DNA of 64,000 nt, taken from contig RAYB01000006.1 of the NCBI GenBank assembly GCA_003669055.1, positions 1 to 64,000 of the forward strand, read 5' to 3'. This DNA comes from a bacterium 1XD21-70. GTDB taxonomy: Bacteria > Bacillota > Clostridia > Lachnospirales > Lachnospiraceae. This document shows, piece after piece, positions 45,066 through 54,756 of this stretch (position 1 is the first letter of the stretch; the number at the start of each line of letters is the position of its first letter). The notes under the pieces were generated by a model. It was given only the letters and a program-made list of their open reading frames with translations. It did not search any database and had not been told where the DNA came from. Position numbers and translations under genes: made by a program.

Positions 45066-45583
45066 TCCAATGGATATCCCGCATGCTGGTGCCTTTGACT
45101 GTCAGCTATATTGTGGGTTTTGGGATTTTATCAAAGAGGCCGGTGTTTGATGATTTTTTGACGGGGGCAAAAGAGGGGATCCGGACAGTGGCCGATATTC
45201 TTCCGACCCTGATTGGGCTGATGACAGCAGTAGGGGTGCTGCGTGCATCTGGATTTTTAGATAGCCTAGGCAGTGTTTTGGCAGCTCCGGCCATGTGGCT
45301 GCATTTGCCTGCGCCTTTGATCCCGCTGACGCTGGTCAGGCTGATTTCAAATTCGGCGGCAACCGGGCTGATGCTCGATATCTTTGCCCGTTATGGGCCG
45401 GATTCCTTGTTAGGGATGGCGGCTTCGGTGATGATGAGCAGCACAGAGACGGTATTCTATTGTATCAGTATTTATTTTGGCTCGGTTCGCATCACAAAAA
45501 CCCGATATGTGCTTCCGGGTGCTCTGTTTTCTACTGCTGCCGGGATTGCGGCAAGCATATATCTTGTTTTTTTCACAAATTAG
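45062..45583 (+). CDS. spmB: Spore maturation protein B
   Basis: Second Gate-domain membrane protein (173 residues), partner of SpmA. RLISNSAATGLMLDIFARYGPDS and MMSSTETVFYCISIYFGS are typical. It starts at an ATG overlapping the spmA stop by 4 nt. Confidence 0.92.
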   Translation: MIQWISRMLVPLTVSYIVGFGILSKRPVFDDFLTGAKEGIRTVADILPTLIGLMTAVGVLRASGFLDSLGSVLAAPAMWLHLPAPLIPLTLVRLISNSAATGLMLDIFARYGPDSLLGMAASVMMSSTETVFYCISIYFGSVRITKTRYVLPGALFSTAAGIAASIYLVFFTN

Positions 45584-45619
45584 ACACAAGCTTGTAAGAA
45601 TTTTCTAAGGAATTCAAGG

Positions 45620-45648
45620 TTGCCTGACTGAAAAAAATCATGTATAAT
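45620..45648 (+). promoter_or_regulatory. Promoter of the FabT-like gene
   Basis: -35 TTGCCT (45620-45625) and -10 TATAAT (45643-45648), spacer 17 bp. No TTTGA-TCAAA palindrome is seen here, so self-repression is not evident. Confidence 0.6.
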
Positions 45649-45689
45649 CATTGGGAAGCTTTTGCCTTCCAAAAGAGTGAGGGAGATTC

Positions 45690-46133
45690 GTGGATACTTA
45701 TGAGACGTTGAACAGCGCATTGGTTAATTTGTTCCGGGATGTGATGGATTTGGAAGAACATGCAATCATGACTTCCGAATACCATGATATTACCAACAAC
45801 GACATGCATGTAATCGAAGCGGTTGGGCTGGGTGAGCCTAAGAATATGTCCGCTATTGCCAAGCTGCTTTCCGTGACAGTGGGGACGCTTACGATTGCGA
45901 TGAACAGCTTAGTAAAAAAAGGCTATGTGAACCGGGAACGGGGGAAAGAAGACCGCAGGGTGGTTTATATTTCCTTGTCGGAAAAGGGGAAACGTGCGTA
46001 TCAGCACCATGAGAAGTTCCACCGTCATATGATTGACGAGATTTTAAGGGATCTGACAAAAGAGGAGACAGAAGCTCTGGTGAGGTCACTGGTTAAGCTG
46101 GATCAGTGGTTTCGCAGATTTCAGGAGGATTGA
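45690..46133 (+). CDS. fabT: MarR-family regulator resembling FabT
   Basis: A 147-residue winged-helix protein. The recognition region MSAIAKLLSVTVGTLTIAMNSLVKKGYV and the wing with DRRVV match FabT of streptococci, the repressor of fatty acid synthesis that uses long-chain acyl-ACP as corepressor. It starts with GTG behind GAGGGAG. In streptococci fabT precedes fabH; here it is after spmB, 12 kb away. The matching operator lies at 33428-33442. Confidence 0.78.
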   Translation: MDTYETLNSALVNLFRDVMDLEEHAIMTSEYHDITNNDMHVIEAVGLGEPKNMSAIAKLLSVTVGTLTIAMNSLVKKGYVNRERGKEDRRVVYISLSEKGKRAYQHHEKFHRHMIDEILRDLTKEETEALVRSLVKLDQWFRRFQED

Positions 46134-46150
46134 AGGAGGCATTTTCCATT

Positions 46151-46720
46151 ATGAAAAAGGCAAGTGTGCGATTAATCAGAACCATTTTATGCATGGCAGG
46201 CGCTATGATGATTTTTTCAATGACCGCCTGTACCCCAACGGATAAGGGAAAGGATGTGAGCGAGACAGAGACAGTCGCCCAGACTGCCCCGCCGAAGAAT
46301 CCCGACCCGACTGCCCCGGTGCTGGATGTGGTATCCGTCTATTGTGTCAGTGAGGACGGCAGCAAATTAGAAGGAACCATGGATGCGGTAGATGAATTGA
46401 ACGAAGAATCCCTGGTAGCGCTCCTGGTTCAGTACGGAGTGCTGGAGGAAGGGACAGAAGCCTTAGATTTTAAGGCAGAAGGGGCGCCAAGCAGCGAGGA
46501 GGTAGGCCCTGGGGTAGTAAAGATCCCTGGAGTGGAAAGCGAGGCAAAAGAATACGGGACTTTGAACCTTAACAAGTTCCCTGACACGGAAAACAAACTG
46601 CTTTTACAGGCAGTTGCCAACACATTCATTGAGAACATGAATATCGTATACCTGACCATCCAGGTAAACGGCGAGGCAGTGGCAGAAAACCTGTCCATGG
46701 CTGATGCCGTAAAACAATAA
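46151..46720 (+). CDS. Lipoprotein with GerMN-like domain
   Basis: A 189-residue lipoprotein: hydrophobic signal (about 10-26) and lipobox SMTAC. An acidic linker (DVSETET) and a domain of about 115 residues similar in pattern to GerMN (ENMNIVYLTIQVNGE, LLQAVANTFIEN). GerM-type proteins act in spore peptidoglycan and germination. The GAAGGAGG site overlaps the end of the MarR gene, so they are co-transcribed. Confidence 0.7.
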   Translation: MKKASVRLIRTILCMAGAMMIFSMTACTPTDKGKDVSETETVAQTAPPKNPDPTAPVLDVVSVYCVSEDGSKLEGTMDAVDELNEESLVALLVQYGVLEEGTEALDFKAEGAPSSEEVGPGVVKIPGVESEAKEYGTLNLNKFPDTENKLLLQAVANTFIENMNIVYLTIQVNGEAVAENLSMADAVKQ

Positions 46721-46722
46721 AA

Positions 46723-46769
46723 ATGCGGGCAGCCGCGGGAGGTATTATCCTGCGGCTGCCCGTATTTTG
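46723..46769. terminator. Bidirectional terminator
   Basis: ATGCGGGCAGCCGC (46723-46736) pairs with GCGGCTGCCCGTAT (46752-46765), 14 bp with one G-U, followed by TTTTGTTATTTTT. It lies between convergent genes and serves both. Confidence 0.9.
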
Positions 46770-48617
46770 TTATTTTTGGGCTTGCCCTTCGAGCCAAACT
46801 GTAAAGTACGCCTGTATTACATCAAATGGGGCATCACCCATATCCAAAAGGAATGTATGGAAAGCTTTCGGGTCAAAATCTTCGCCCAGCTTTTTTTTGG
46901 CAGCCTCGCGCATATTCATGAATTCCATATAGCCGACATAATAAGAAAGATAGTTGGACGGGTTCTCAATCATAGCGGTATAAAGGGCATCTGCCAGGGT
47001 TCCTGGATCATCATAATACTGTTTTAGATATTCCTCAACCTGGTTCCTATCCCATCCCATGTAGTTGATGTAGACATCCAGGCAGGCATGCAGCCCGAGG
47101 GTTGCTACGGAGTTTGCAGCCAAAAGTTCGCCCATCTCTGGTTTTAGGCCATTGTCCATGGTATAGGCCAGGTGTTCCACATAAGTAGCCCAGCCTTCGC
47201 TGTAACCTTTGAAGGAGAGCAGATGCCGGATTTTGGAACCGGTGTGGGTATGGGAGTACACATTCTGGTATAAATGCCCCGGATAGCCTTCATGGGCAAG
47301 GGTGGTATAAAGTTCACTGGTGGCAAAACGTGGGTTTTCATTGATAAAGATCACGTTGTCCTGGTAGTCGTCTATCGGTGAAACCAGGTAAAATGCCGGG
47401 CTTAAGGCCAGTTCCAGGGATTTGGGGACGGTTTTTAAGGTATAGCTGCATTCTGCAAGGGAGGGGAACTCTTCCTGGCAGAGAATTTTTAATTCTTCCA
47501 TGATTGCCGTCGGGTCTGTCTGGCGGTAGGAATAGTTATCCAGTTCCTCGGCCAGTTCCGGATGGAAGCGGAGCAGCAGGGAGGTCTGTACCAGCTGCTT
47601 CTCCATGGTAAGTTCCATATCCTTTAGAAGTTTCTCGATGGAACCGTAGGAGGTTCCGGTATTGCTGTAAACCAGGTATTCATAATATTCCTTGCCTTGG
47701 GGGTAGGCACACAGCCCTTTCTCCTCCTGGCCGGTGCCGCGCAGTTCGTTCAGGCCGTCAATCAGCAGTTGATAGGCGGGGACAAAATCGCTTTGCAGCA
47801 GGGCTTCATTCTGCTGGCGGTAGGAAGCTTTTTCTTCTTCTGTCAGTTCCGGGAGGTTCTCTAAGCGGCTGTTGAAGGTATCTACCATAAAATTGTCACC
47901 GGGGGGCAGGAGGTAACCCTCGCACGATTCAATCAGGTGATCCAAAAGAAGGTCGCTCATCATCAGGCCGTTTTCTGCTTTCAGGCGCTGGAAATCCAGA
48001 AGCTGGGCATAGTATTCATCAATCCCGGCCAGCAATTTTAGGTAATCCTCCACATCCTGCCTGCGGTAAAAGATATACTCGGACAGAAGGATCGGAAGCT
48101 GTGCCTGCACGCCGATTGTCACAGCCAGGGGCTGGCTGTAGAGTTCTAAGCCATAGCTTTTTGCTTCTGTGCGCAGCAGGCTCTGGAGGACACGCAGCGT
48201 AAGCTTTTGGTCATTGGTCAGCAGCGCCGGGTCAAAACCATCCAGCTGCTTTAATAATTCCTGCTGGTCGGCTTCGGATTCCTTGATGGCTTCCAGGCTA
48301 AAGTCATTGTAGATATTTTGCGCCTTATCGATCCCGTAAGCGGAAGGGTCTTTCAGCATAAAGTGCAAATCAACCTGGCTGCTGCTGACCTCATCGAGGA
48401 AGAGTTCCTCCATCAGATGGTCAAATTCGGCCTGAGCCTTTAGCTGGGCCTCTTCAAAATGTTCATAATCCTTTGGAGGATCTTCCGTAAAGGGGGCGGC
48501 AGTGGTAGGGATGACCTCTTTAGGGTGCGGGGAACATCCTCCGGACAGAATGGTGCAGAAAAGCAGAAAAACCAGCATCAGGCTGGCCAGACGCTTCCTT
48601 TTTTTTCGATAACCCAT
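46770..48617 (-). CDS. DUF885 family lipoprotein, putative metallopeptidase
   Basis: A 615-residue lipoprotein (N-terminal KKRKRL, hydrophobic core and lipobox ILSGGC). The HEGYPGH sequence near residue 435 is the conserved zinc motif of DUF885, a family related to M32-type metallopeptidases. A candidate third ligand is the Glu in YSEGWATYVEH. It is probably anchored outside the membrane and cleaves peptides or dipeptides; the substrate is not known. The ATG at 48617 has an AGGAGG-type site. Confidence 0.85.
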   Translation of the reverse strand: MGYRKKRKRLASLMLVFLLFCTILSGGCSPHPKEVIPTTAAPFTEDPPKDYEHFEEAQLKAQAEFDHLMEELFLDEVSSSQVDLHFMLKDPSAYGIDKAQNIYNDFSLEAIKESEADQQELLKQLDGFDPALLTNDQKLTLRVLQSLLRTEAKSYGLELYSQPLAVTIGVQAQLPILLSEYIFYRRQDVEDYLKLLAGIDEYYAQLLDFQRLKAENGLMMSDLLLDHLIESCEGYLLPPGDNFMVDTFNSRLENLPELTEEEKASYRQQNEALLQSDFVPAYQLLIDGLNELRGTGQEEKGLCAYPQGKEYYEYLVYSNTGTSYGSIEKLLKDMELTMEKQLVQTSLLLRFHPELAEELDNYSYRQTDPTAIMEELKILCQEEFPSLAECSYTLKTVPKSLELALSPAFYLVSPIDDYQDNVIFINENPRFATSELYTTLAHEGYPGHLYQNVYSHTHTGSKIRHLLSFKGYSEGWATYVEHLAYTMDNGLKPEMGELLAANSVATLGLHACLDVYINYMGWDRNQVEEYLKQYYDDPGTLADALYTAMIENPSNYLSYYVGYMEFMNMREAAKKKLGEDFDPKAFHTFLLDMGDAPFDVIQAYFTVWLEGQAQK

Positions 48618-48675
48618 AAAATATCCTCCTGAGTGTTTGATTGGGAAAGGGGATGGAAGCCCTTTTTTGCCAGTA

Positions 48676-48704
48676 ATAATAAACTATATTCAAGGGAAAA
48701 ACAA
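48676..48704 (-). promoter_or_regulatory. Promoter of the DUF885 gene
   Basis: On the minus strand, -35 TTGTTT (48699-48704) and -10 TATTAT (48676-48681), spacer 17 bp. The -35 touches the stop codon of the DUF4317 gene. Confidence 0.5.
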
Positions 48705-48705
48705 C

Positions 48706-49833
48706 TTATGAGTGGGGATTTACCACAATCCCGTTTACTTCCACGCCGCCGTCTACTGCGATTACCAGGCATTGGCGCCCGTCGATCTCGCGGGTTTCCA
48801 AAAGATCCGTCCGTTCAGGATTTACCTTGATGATCACATCAGGGGTTTTGACCTCAAATGCGCGCGGATTGACAATATTACCGGCAAATATAGAGGCTCT
48901 TTCACCAACCGTTTCATCAAAGTTTTTATCAAAATTTTCTAGCTGCCCTTCCTCGATACCGCTGTTTTCCAACAGGGATTTCACCTGGTACTTATCCAGC
49001 ATCAGCGGCTCCGGGGCGTCTTTATGTTCTTCCAGCATTTCGCTGAGGTTTTCGTGAATGGTTTTTACCGTATTATAATCACAGGCATCGCCTAGGGTTT
49101 CCTCAATGACGGTATGGAATGTCTCTTTCTGGAAATCGGCAGCAAGGGGCAGGGGGCAGCCTAGCAGCTGTTCGACAAAGACATCATGGAGGTCATTGGC
49201 ATTCTTGGAATAATATAAAGCGCTATGTATATCTGTGGAACGGTCATGGAAGGCCGGGAATAAAAAGCCAAGTTCCGGCATTCCAACCACCCAGTCACGG
49301 GTACGGTTCTGGAAGGCATTCTGCGTTTCATTGTAGCTGAGGCCGGGTTTTGATAAGTCTACCGGGCAGATACAGCAGAGGATATAGTGATACACCTCAT
49401 CGGAGGCATCTTCCATGCCCAGCCCGTCTGACGTTTGCCCCGGGATATCGTAGGCATCATGGACCAGGAGGATTAAATAGTTGCCGACATATTCATAAGT
49501 GTCAATAATGCGGTCATAAAAGGATGCCAGCAGGCTGTCGTCCTGAAGCTTGCTGTTCCTTAGACGAAGCAAAAATTCCTGGGTGCCGCCTTCTTTTTCC
49601 GTGTCCAGCGGGAAGTCAAGGTTCACTAAGTTCTTTCCCACAGTGCCGGAAAGCGCCTTGCGGAGAATCTCAAAATATTTGAACATATCCTCTTCCGGCA
49701 GGGACAAAAAAGCCTCTTTAAATTCCGTTTTTTTATTTTTTTCTCCATCGACATAGCAGCCGCAAATCCGCGATATGGAACAGGCGGACGGTGTAAACTG
49801 GCGTTTGATCTCAGAAACTTCTTTTTTTACCAT
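48706..49833 (-). CDS. DUF4317 family protein
   Basis: A 375-residue cytosolic protein (no signal or membrane segment) of the DUF4317 family of clostridia, function unknown. Visible are ISRICGCYVDG near the start and a C-terminal NPERTDLLETREIDGRQ-type region. It is divergent from gdpP. The ATG at 49833 has GGAGG nearby. Confidence 0.85.
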   Translation of the reverse strand: MVKKEVSEIKRQFTPSACSISRICGCYVDGEKNKKTEFKEAFLSLPEEDMFKYFEILRKALSGTVGKNLVNLDFPLDTEKEGGTQEFLLRLRNSKLQDDSLLASFYDRIIDTYEYVGNYLILLVHDAYDIPGQTSDGLGMEDASDEVYHYILCCICPVDLSKPGLSYNETQNAFQNRTRDWVVGMPELGFLFPAFHDRSTDIHSALYYSKNANDLHDVFVEQLLGCPLPLAADFQKETFHTVIEETLGDACDYNTVKTIHENLSEMLEEHKDAPEPLMLDKYQVKSLLENSGIEEGQLENFDKNFDETVGERASIFAGNIVNPRAFEVKTPDVIIKVNPERTDLLETREIDGRQCLVIAVDGGVEVNGIVVNPHS

Positions 49834-49855
49834 AACAAGTCACCTCCAAAGGATT

Positions 49856-49884
49856 ATTGTATAACAAACAAAGAAAAAAGACAA
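49856..49884 (-). promoter_or_regulatory. Promoter of the DUF4317 gene
   Basis: On the minus strand, -35 TTGTCT (49879-49884) and -10 TACAAT (49856-49861), spacer 17 bp. Confidence 0.5.
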
Positions 49885-49926
49885 TACCGGAGCTGTCTGC
49901 ACACGACAAGTGGTAAAGTGAATGAG

Positions 49927-49955
49927 TAGACGAATTTCCGTTTCTGTGGTATACT
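49927..49955 (+). promoter_or_regulatory. Promoter of gdpP-rplI-dnaB
   Basis: -35 TAGACG (49927-49932) and -10 TATACT (49950-49955), spacer 17 bp, about 20 nt before the gdpP ribosome binding site. Confidence 0.5.
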
Positions 49956-49981
49956 TAAAAACACTATAAGGAGATCTTAAG

Positions 49982-52021
49982 ATGAAAGAAAGCATAAAAG
50001 TAAAAGGCCAGCTGAAATTATATTTGTCCTGGCCGCTGCTGTTGTCATTGTTTATTATATTCGGAAACATCGGCGTGGCTGCCGTGAGCAAAGCGGGAGC
50101 CCTGGTTCTGTTTCCGTTCACGTTATGTTATGTCGGAATTGCTGCCTGGATTTATTGGTACCGACGGATCCGCGTGTTGGGCGGCCTGGTGGAATTCTCA
50201 GCAGAATATGCCTGGATTCAGAAGCAGCTGCTGTCCGAGATGGCAGTCCCCTATGCGCTGGTGGATGAGGACGGACGCATTTTGTGGAGCAACGATGTTT
50301 TCCAAGAGATTATCAAGGAGAAAAAGCCGGTCCGCAAAAATCTGCTGGCACTGTTTTTGGAGGTGGGCAAGGAGAACCTGACATCGGATGAGCCGTCCCA
50401 GGTCCATACATCATATGGCGAAGAAAAGTTCCGGATGGATATCCGCCCGGTCTATGTCACCGGCGATGAGGAAGACGAGAATGCCATTGTCTCGGGCACC
50501 CAGAAAATGGTGGCGGTTTATCTTTTCAATGAGACGGAGATCCTCCTCTACAAGCAGGAGATCACGGATGAAAAGATGGTGGCCGGGCTCATTTACTTAG
50601 ACAATTATGAGGAGGCTTTAGAAAGCGTTGAAGAGGTGCGCCGTTCCCTGCTGACTGCTTTGATTGACCGGAAGATCAACAAATATATCGGCGCCTTGGA
50701 CGGGATAGTCAAGAAAATAGAAAAAGATAAATACTTTTTCATGATTAAGCAGAAACATATGGAGCAGATCCAGGAGGAGCGTTTCGGCATCCTGGAGGAT
50801 GTAAAAGCAGTTAATATCGGCAATGAAATGGCAGTGACCTTAAGCATCGGGATCGGCATGAACGGGGAAAGCTATAGCCAGAATTATGAATATGCCCGCG
50901 TTTCGATCGATATGGCGCTGGGGCGGGGCGGTGACCAGGCCGTGGTCAAGGACGGCGGGAAGATCCAGTATTACGGCGGCAAGGCGCAGCAGCTGGAGAA
51001 GTCCACCCGGGTCAAAGCCCGCGTCAAGGCGCATGCTTTGCGGGAATTGATGGAAACCAAGGATCGGCTGCTGATCATGGGGCATAAGCTGGGCGACATC
51101 GATTCTTTCGGGTCGTCGCTCGGGATTTACCGCATTGCCACTTCCCTGAACAAAAAATCACATATTGTGATCAACGAAGTGACTACCTCTGTCCAGCCGA
51201 TGATGGACCGTTTCCTGGGCAACCCCGAATACCCGGAGGATTTGTTTTTAAATGGCGCCCAGGCGGCGGAGCTGGTGGACAATAATACCATGCTGGTGGT
51301 GGTAGACGTAAACCGCCCCAGCATCACGGATGCCCCGGAACTTCTGCATATGGTCAAGACGATCGTCGTGCTGGACCATCACCGCCAGAGCAGCGAGGTG
51401 ATCAGCAATGCGGTGCTTTCCTATGTGGAGCCCTATGCTTCTTCGGCCTGTGAGATGGTAGCGGAGGTGCTGCAGTATATCGCGGATGACATCCGGATCA
51501 AACCGCCGGAAGCAGATGCCATGTATGCAGGGATTGTGATTGATACCTTGAATTTTACCAACCAGACCGGGGTGCGTACATTTGAAGCGGCAGCATTTTT
51601 GCGGCGCAACGGCGCGGATGTTACGCGGGTGCGTAAACTGTTCCGTGACGATATGATAGAATATAAGGCAAAAGCATCCGCGATTACCTCGGCAGAGGTT
51701 TACCGGGATGCATTTTCCATCGGTATCTGCCCGGCAGAGGGGCTGCAGAGCCCGACGATTGTGGGTGCCCAGGCGGCGAACGAGTTGTTGGATATCAAGG
51801 GGATTAAGGCTTCCGTGGTGCTGACGGAGTACCACGGCAAGATTTACCTCAGTGCCCGTTCGATCGATGAAGTAAATGTCCAGGTGATGATGGAACAGCT
51901 TGGCGGCGGGGGGCACCGGACGGTTGCCGGGGCACAGCTGGAAGGTGCTACTGTGGAAGAAGCAAAAGCCAGGGTAAAAGAAGTGATTGACAGCATGCTT
52001 GAGAAAGGAGATATATCATAA
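49982..52021 (+). CDS. gdpP: Cyclic-di-AMP phosphodiesterase GdpP
   Basis: Membrane-bound enzyme that breaks c-di-AMP to pApA. It has two N-terminal transmembrane helices (about 12-55), a PAS-like domain, a degenerate GGDEF domain (about 190-320), and DHH-DHHA1 domains with LDHHRQSSE and [12 protein letters not shown]. It has 679 residues. Its stop overlaps the start of rplI, the usual order in Firmicutes (gdpP-rplI-dnaB). Confidence 0.95.
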   Translation: MKESIKVKGQLKLYLSWPLLLSLFIIFGNIGVAAVSKAGALVLFPFTLCYVGIAAWIYWYRRIRVLGGLVEFSAEYAWIQKQLLSEMAVPYALVDEDGRILWSNDVFQEIIKEKKPVRKNLLALFLEVGKENLTSDEPSQVHTSYGEEKFRMDIRPVYVTGDEEDENAIVSGTQKMVAVYLFNETEILLYKQEITDEKMVAGLIYLDNYEEALESVEEVRRSLLTALIDRKINKYIGALDGIVKKIEKDKYFFMIKQKHMEQIQEERFGILEDVKAVNIGNEMAVTLSIGIGMNGESYSQNYEYARVSIDMALGRGGDQAVVKDGGKIQYYGGKAQQLEKSTRVKARVKAHALRELMETKDRLLIMGHKLGDIDSFGSSLGIYRIATSLNKKSHIVINEVTTSVQPMMDRFLGNPEYPEDLFLNGAQAAELVDNNTMLVVVDVNRPSITDAPELLHMVKTIVVLDHHRQSSEVISNAVLSYVEPYASSACEMVAEVLQYIADDIRIKPPEADAMYAGIVIDTLNFTNQTGVRTFEAAAFLRRNGADVTRVRKLFRDDMIEYKAKASAITSAEVYRDAFSIGICPAEGLQSPTIVGAQAANELLDIKGIKASVVLTEYHGKIYLSARSIDEVNVQVMMEQLGGGGHRTVAGAQLEGATVEEAKARVKEVIDSMLEKGDIS

Positions 52022-52467
52022 TGGAAATTGTATTGCTGGAGGATGTAAAGGCATTAGGAAAGAAGGGTCAGATCGTAAAGGTGAATGACGGGTACGCCCG
52101 GAATTTTATCCTGCCGAAAAAGCTGGGCGTGGAAGCGACAAGCAAGAACCTTAACGACCTAAAGCTGCAGAAGGCAAATGAGAAGAAACTGGCAGAGGAG
52201 CAGCTGGCGGCGGCAAAGGAACTGGCAGCTAAGATAGAGAAGCAGTCGGTGACCCTTTCCATGAAGGCGGGGGAGAGCGGCAAAGCATTTGGCTCCATTT
52301 CAGGAAAAGAGATTGCGGCAGCGGCCGTGGATCAGCTGGGGTTGGAGATCGATAAGAAAAAACTGGTTCTGCCGGAGCCGTTAAAAACCTTCGGAACCCA
52401 TGAAGTGCCGCTGAAGCTGCACAAAGATGTGACGGCGAAGCTGGCTGTAAAGATTGTGGAAGCATAG
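52021..52467 (+). CDS. rplI: 50S ribosomal protein bL9
   Basis: A 148-residue ribosomal protein with the N-terminal RNA-binding domain ([18 protein letters not shown]), a long central helix and a C-terminal domain. The ATG overlaps the gdpP TAA. Full length. Confidence 0.97.
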   Translation: MEIVLLEDVKALGKKGQIVKVNDGYARNFILPKKLGVEATSKNLNDLKLQKANEKKLAEEQLAAAKELAAKIEKQSVTLSMKAGESGKAFGSISGKEIAAAAVDQLGLEIDKKKLVLPEPLKTFGTHEVPLKLHKDVTAKLAVKIVEA

Positions 52468-52470
52468 GAT

Positions 52471-53802
52471 ATGGAAGAAGCTCTGATGAAGCGGGTACTT
52501 CCGCACAGTATTGAAGCAGAACAGTCGGTCATAGGCTCTATGCTGATGGATAAAGATGCGATTATTGCCGCCTCGGAGACTTTGGCAGAGGAGGATTTTT
52601 ACCAGCGGGCTTACGGGGTCATGTTCGGAGCCATGGTAGAACTGTTCAATGAGGGGAAGCCGGTTGACCTAGTTACACTCCAGGATCGCCTAAAGGAAAA
52701 AGATGTCCCGCCAGAGGTCAGCAGCCTGGAGTTTGTGAGGGATATCCTGACATCGGTTTTCATCTCGTCAAATGCCGGGTATTATGCCAAAATCGTGCGG
52801 GAGAAGGCAGTGATGAGGCGCCTGATCAAGGTGACGGAGGAGATTGCCAACAGCTGTTATTTGGGACGGGAACCCCTGGAACAGATTTTAGCAGATACGG
52901 AGAAATCCGTTTTTGACCTGCTCCAGAGCCGTGATTCTGCGGAGTTTGTCCCTATCCGGCAGGTGGCGCTGAATGTGCTGGAAAAGATAGAGGTGGCCTC
53001 AAAGAATCCCGGGACAGTGACTGGGATCCCTACCGGTTTTATTGACCTTGATTATAAAACTTCCGGCATGCAGCCCTCGGATCTGGTGCTGATTGCCGCC
53101 CGCCCTTCCATGGGTAAGACAGCCTTTGTGCTGAATCTGGTAGACTATATAGCAGTGCGCAGGGGACAGCCATGCATGGTATTCAGCCTGGAGATGTCCA
53201 AGGAACAGCTGGTGAACCGTATGTTGGCCATGGAGTCTAATGTGGATTCACAAAAGCTGCGTACCGGCAACCTGACGGATGCAGATTGGGACGCCATAGT
53301 GGAAGGCATCGGGGTAATCGGCAATTCACGCCTGTTTATTGACGATACACCGGGTATCTCGATCACGGAACTCCGATCAAAATGCAGGAAGATGAAATTG
53401 GAATATGGCCTGAGCATGATTATCATCGACTATCTGCAGCTGATGTCAGGCAGCGGGCGCACGAATGATAACCGGCAGCAGGAGATCTCAGAGATTTCCC
53501 GTTCCTTAAAGGCACTTGCGAGGGAGATGAATGCGCCGGTGCTGGCACTGTCCCAGCTAAGCCGTGCCTGTGAGAGCAGGCAGGATCACCGCCCGATGCT
53601 GTCGGATCTGCGTGAGTCCGGGGCAATCGAGCAGGACGCGGATGTGGTGATGTTTTTATACCGGGATGACTATTACAATAAAGATACGGATACCCCGAAT
53701 ATTGCAGAGGTGATCATTGCAAAGCAGAGGAACGGCCCGATCGGCACAGTAAATCTGTTGTGGCAGCCAGAGTACACGAAGTTTGTGAACCTGGCCAGGT
53801 AA
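52471..53802 (+). CDS. dnaB: Replicative DNA helicase DnaB
   Basis: Ring helicase that unwinds DNA at the fork. It has an N-terminal helical domain (PHSIEAEQSVIGSML), a linker and a RecA-like domain with Walker A ARPSMGKTAF and Walker B IIDYLQLM. It has 443 residues from the ATG at 52471; an ATG at 52486 is possible. It follows rplI by 3 nt. It is called DnaC in Bacillus. Confidence 0.97.
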   Translation: MEEALMKRVLPHSIEAEQSVIGSMLMDKDAIIAASETLAEEDFYQRAYGVMFGAMVELFNEGKPVDLVTLQDRLKEKDVPPEVSSLEFVRDILTSVFISSNAGYYAKIVREKAVMRRLIKVTEEIANSCYLGREPLEQILADTEKSVFDLLQSRDSAEFVPIRQVALNVLEKIEVASKNPGTVTGIPTGFIDLDYKTSGMQPSDLVLIAARPSMGKTAFVLNLVDYIAVRRGQPCMVFSLEMSKEQLVNRMLAMESNVDSQKLRTGNLTDADWDAIVEGIGVIGNSRLFIDDTPGISITELRSKCRKMKLEYGLSMIIIDYLQLMSGSGRTNDNRQQEISEISRSLKALAREMNAPVLALSQLSRACESRQDHRPMLSDLRESGAIEQDADVVMFLYRDDYYNKDTDTPNIAEVIIAKQRNGPIGTVNLLWQPEYTKFVNLAR

Positions 53803-53816
53803 TTTGGGGAAAAGGA

Positions 53817-53838
53817 ACGCCGGCTGGATAGCCGGCGT
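53817..53838. terminator. Hairpin between dnaB and the MerR-like gene
   Basis: ACGCCGGCT (53817-53825) pairs with AGCCGGCGT (53830-53838), 9-bp GC-rich stem, GGAT loop. The T-run is weak (ATTACATT). It lies between convergent genes. Confidence 0.6.
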
Positions 53839-53866
53839 ATTACATTGCAGGGGAGAGGGACAGCGT

Positions 53867-54544
53867 TTATAATTTTTTTCCGCTGCGCCCGAATTTTTTG
53901 CGTTTGAAGAACGGGAGCCTGGTGGCGGCTGCCTCGGCTTTTCCTTTACTTTCTTTCTGGTAAGCCCGAAGGGTTTCATCCAGGGCTTTAAAGCGTTCTT
54001 CGGCCCGTTCGTCATTGACCCGCATCATATACTCAAGTTCCTGTACCATTTTATCGTTGACCTGGCGGCTGATCTCGTCACTTAAGGCCTCATTGTTTTC
54101 CTGGATGGCCTGTCCCACAGCCCGGCCTATAATCTGATTCATAATCTGCTGGAATTGTTCCATTTTTTCCGGATTGAAAGTGATGGCAGTGGTTTCTGTT
54201 TTTGGTATTGTTTTTAAATTAGTCTCATCTTCCATCTCGTTCCCTGCACTTCCTTCTTTTAAAATATTTACTGCATTTTGTTCCAATACCTGATCCGGGC
54301 TGATGTCCTCGTCACCGTCAATCATTTTTTTCAGAACCTGCTCAATCGCTTTCAGCTGGTATCCCTTCTCTTTCAATTCTTTAATCTTTTGGAACAGGCG
54401 AATATGTAATTCCGTATAGCAGCGGTGGCTTTTTCCGTTTCGCGGTATGTCAAGCTGCAGTTCGTCTTCCCAGTAGCGGAGCACGTGGGATTCCACCCCA
54501 ACTAGTTTGCCGGCTTCCGATATGGAATATTGTGTTTTTTCCAT
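53867..54544 (-). CDS. MerR-type DNA-binding protein with coiled-coil and basic tail
   Basis: A 225-residue protein. The MerR helix-turn-helix (about 5-75: YSISEAGKLVGVESHVLRYWEDEL) is followed by a linker, a predicted coiled-coil region (about 125-200, Glu/Gln/Lys-rich) and a Lys/Arg-rich end (FKRKKFGRSGKK). No effector-binding domain is seen. This plan is like RacA, which tethers the chromosome to the cell pole during sporulation in Bacillus, but also like simple MerR regulators. Convergent with dnaB. Confidence 0.78.
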   Translation of the reverse strand: MEKTQYSISEAGKLVGVESHVLRYWEDELQLDIPRNGKSHRCYTELHIRLFQKIKELKEKGYQLKAIEQVLKKMIDGDEDISPDQVLEQNAVNILKEGSAGNEMEDETNLKTIPKTETTAITFNPEKMEQFQQIMNQIIGRAVGQAIQENNEALSDEISRQVNDKMVQELEYMMRVNDERAEERFKALDETLRAYQKESKGKAEAAATRLPFFKRKKFGRSGKKL

Positions 54545-54677
54545 TTTTCCTCTCCTTATGTTTATTGTGAAGTACTTTTTTATGCAAAGATAACTTTATT
54601 ATTATCATATGAAGGGAGGAAGGGAATTATGACCAAAATCGAAAAAATTTATAAGAAAAAGGAAAACAATTTAGGTG

Positions 54678-54707
54678 TTGTAATCTGGCGGGAGGTTGTG
54701 CTAAAAT
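54678..54707 (+). promoter_or_regulatory. Promoter of the NlpC/P60 lipoprotein gene
   Basis: -35 TTGTAA (54678-54683) and -10 TAAAAT (54702-54707), spacer 18 bp, about 40 nt before the ribosome binding site. Confidence 0.45.
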
Positions 54708-54756
54708 AAACAATATTCGACAGAGGAGAAAAGAAGCAGAAAGAGAAGGTGACAAT

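Noticed and set aside
54629-54709. 26-codon open frame with a good GGAGG site, starting MTKIEKIYKKK and slightly like the start of HicA toxins
   Set aside because: It overlaps the predicted promoter of the NlpC gene (54678-54707), is very short, and no HicA core or HicB antitoxin follows.
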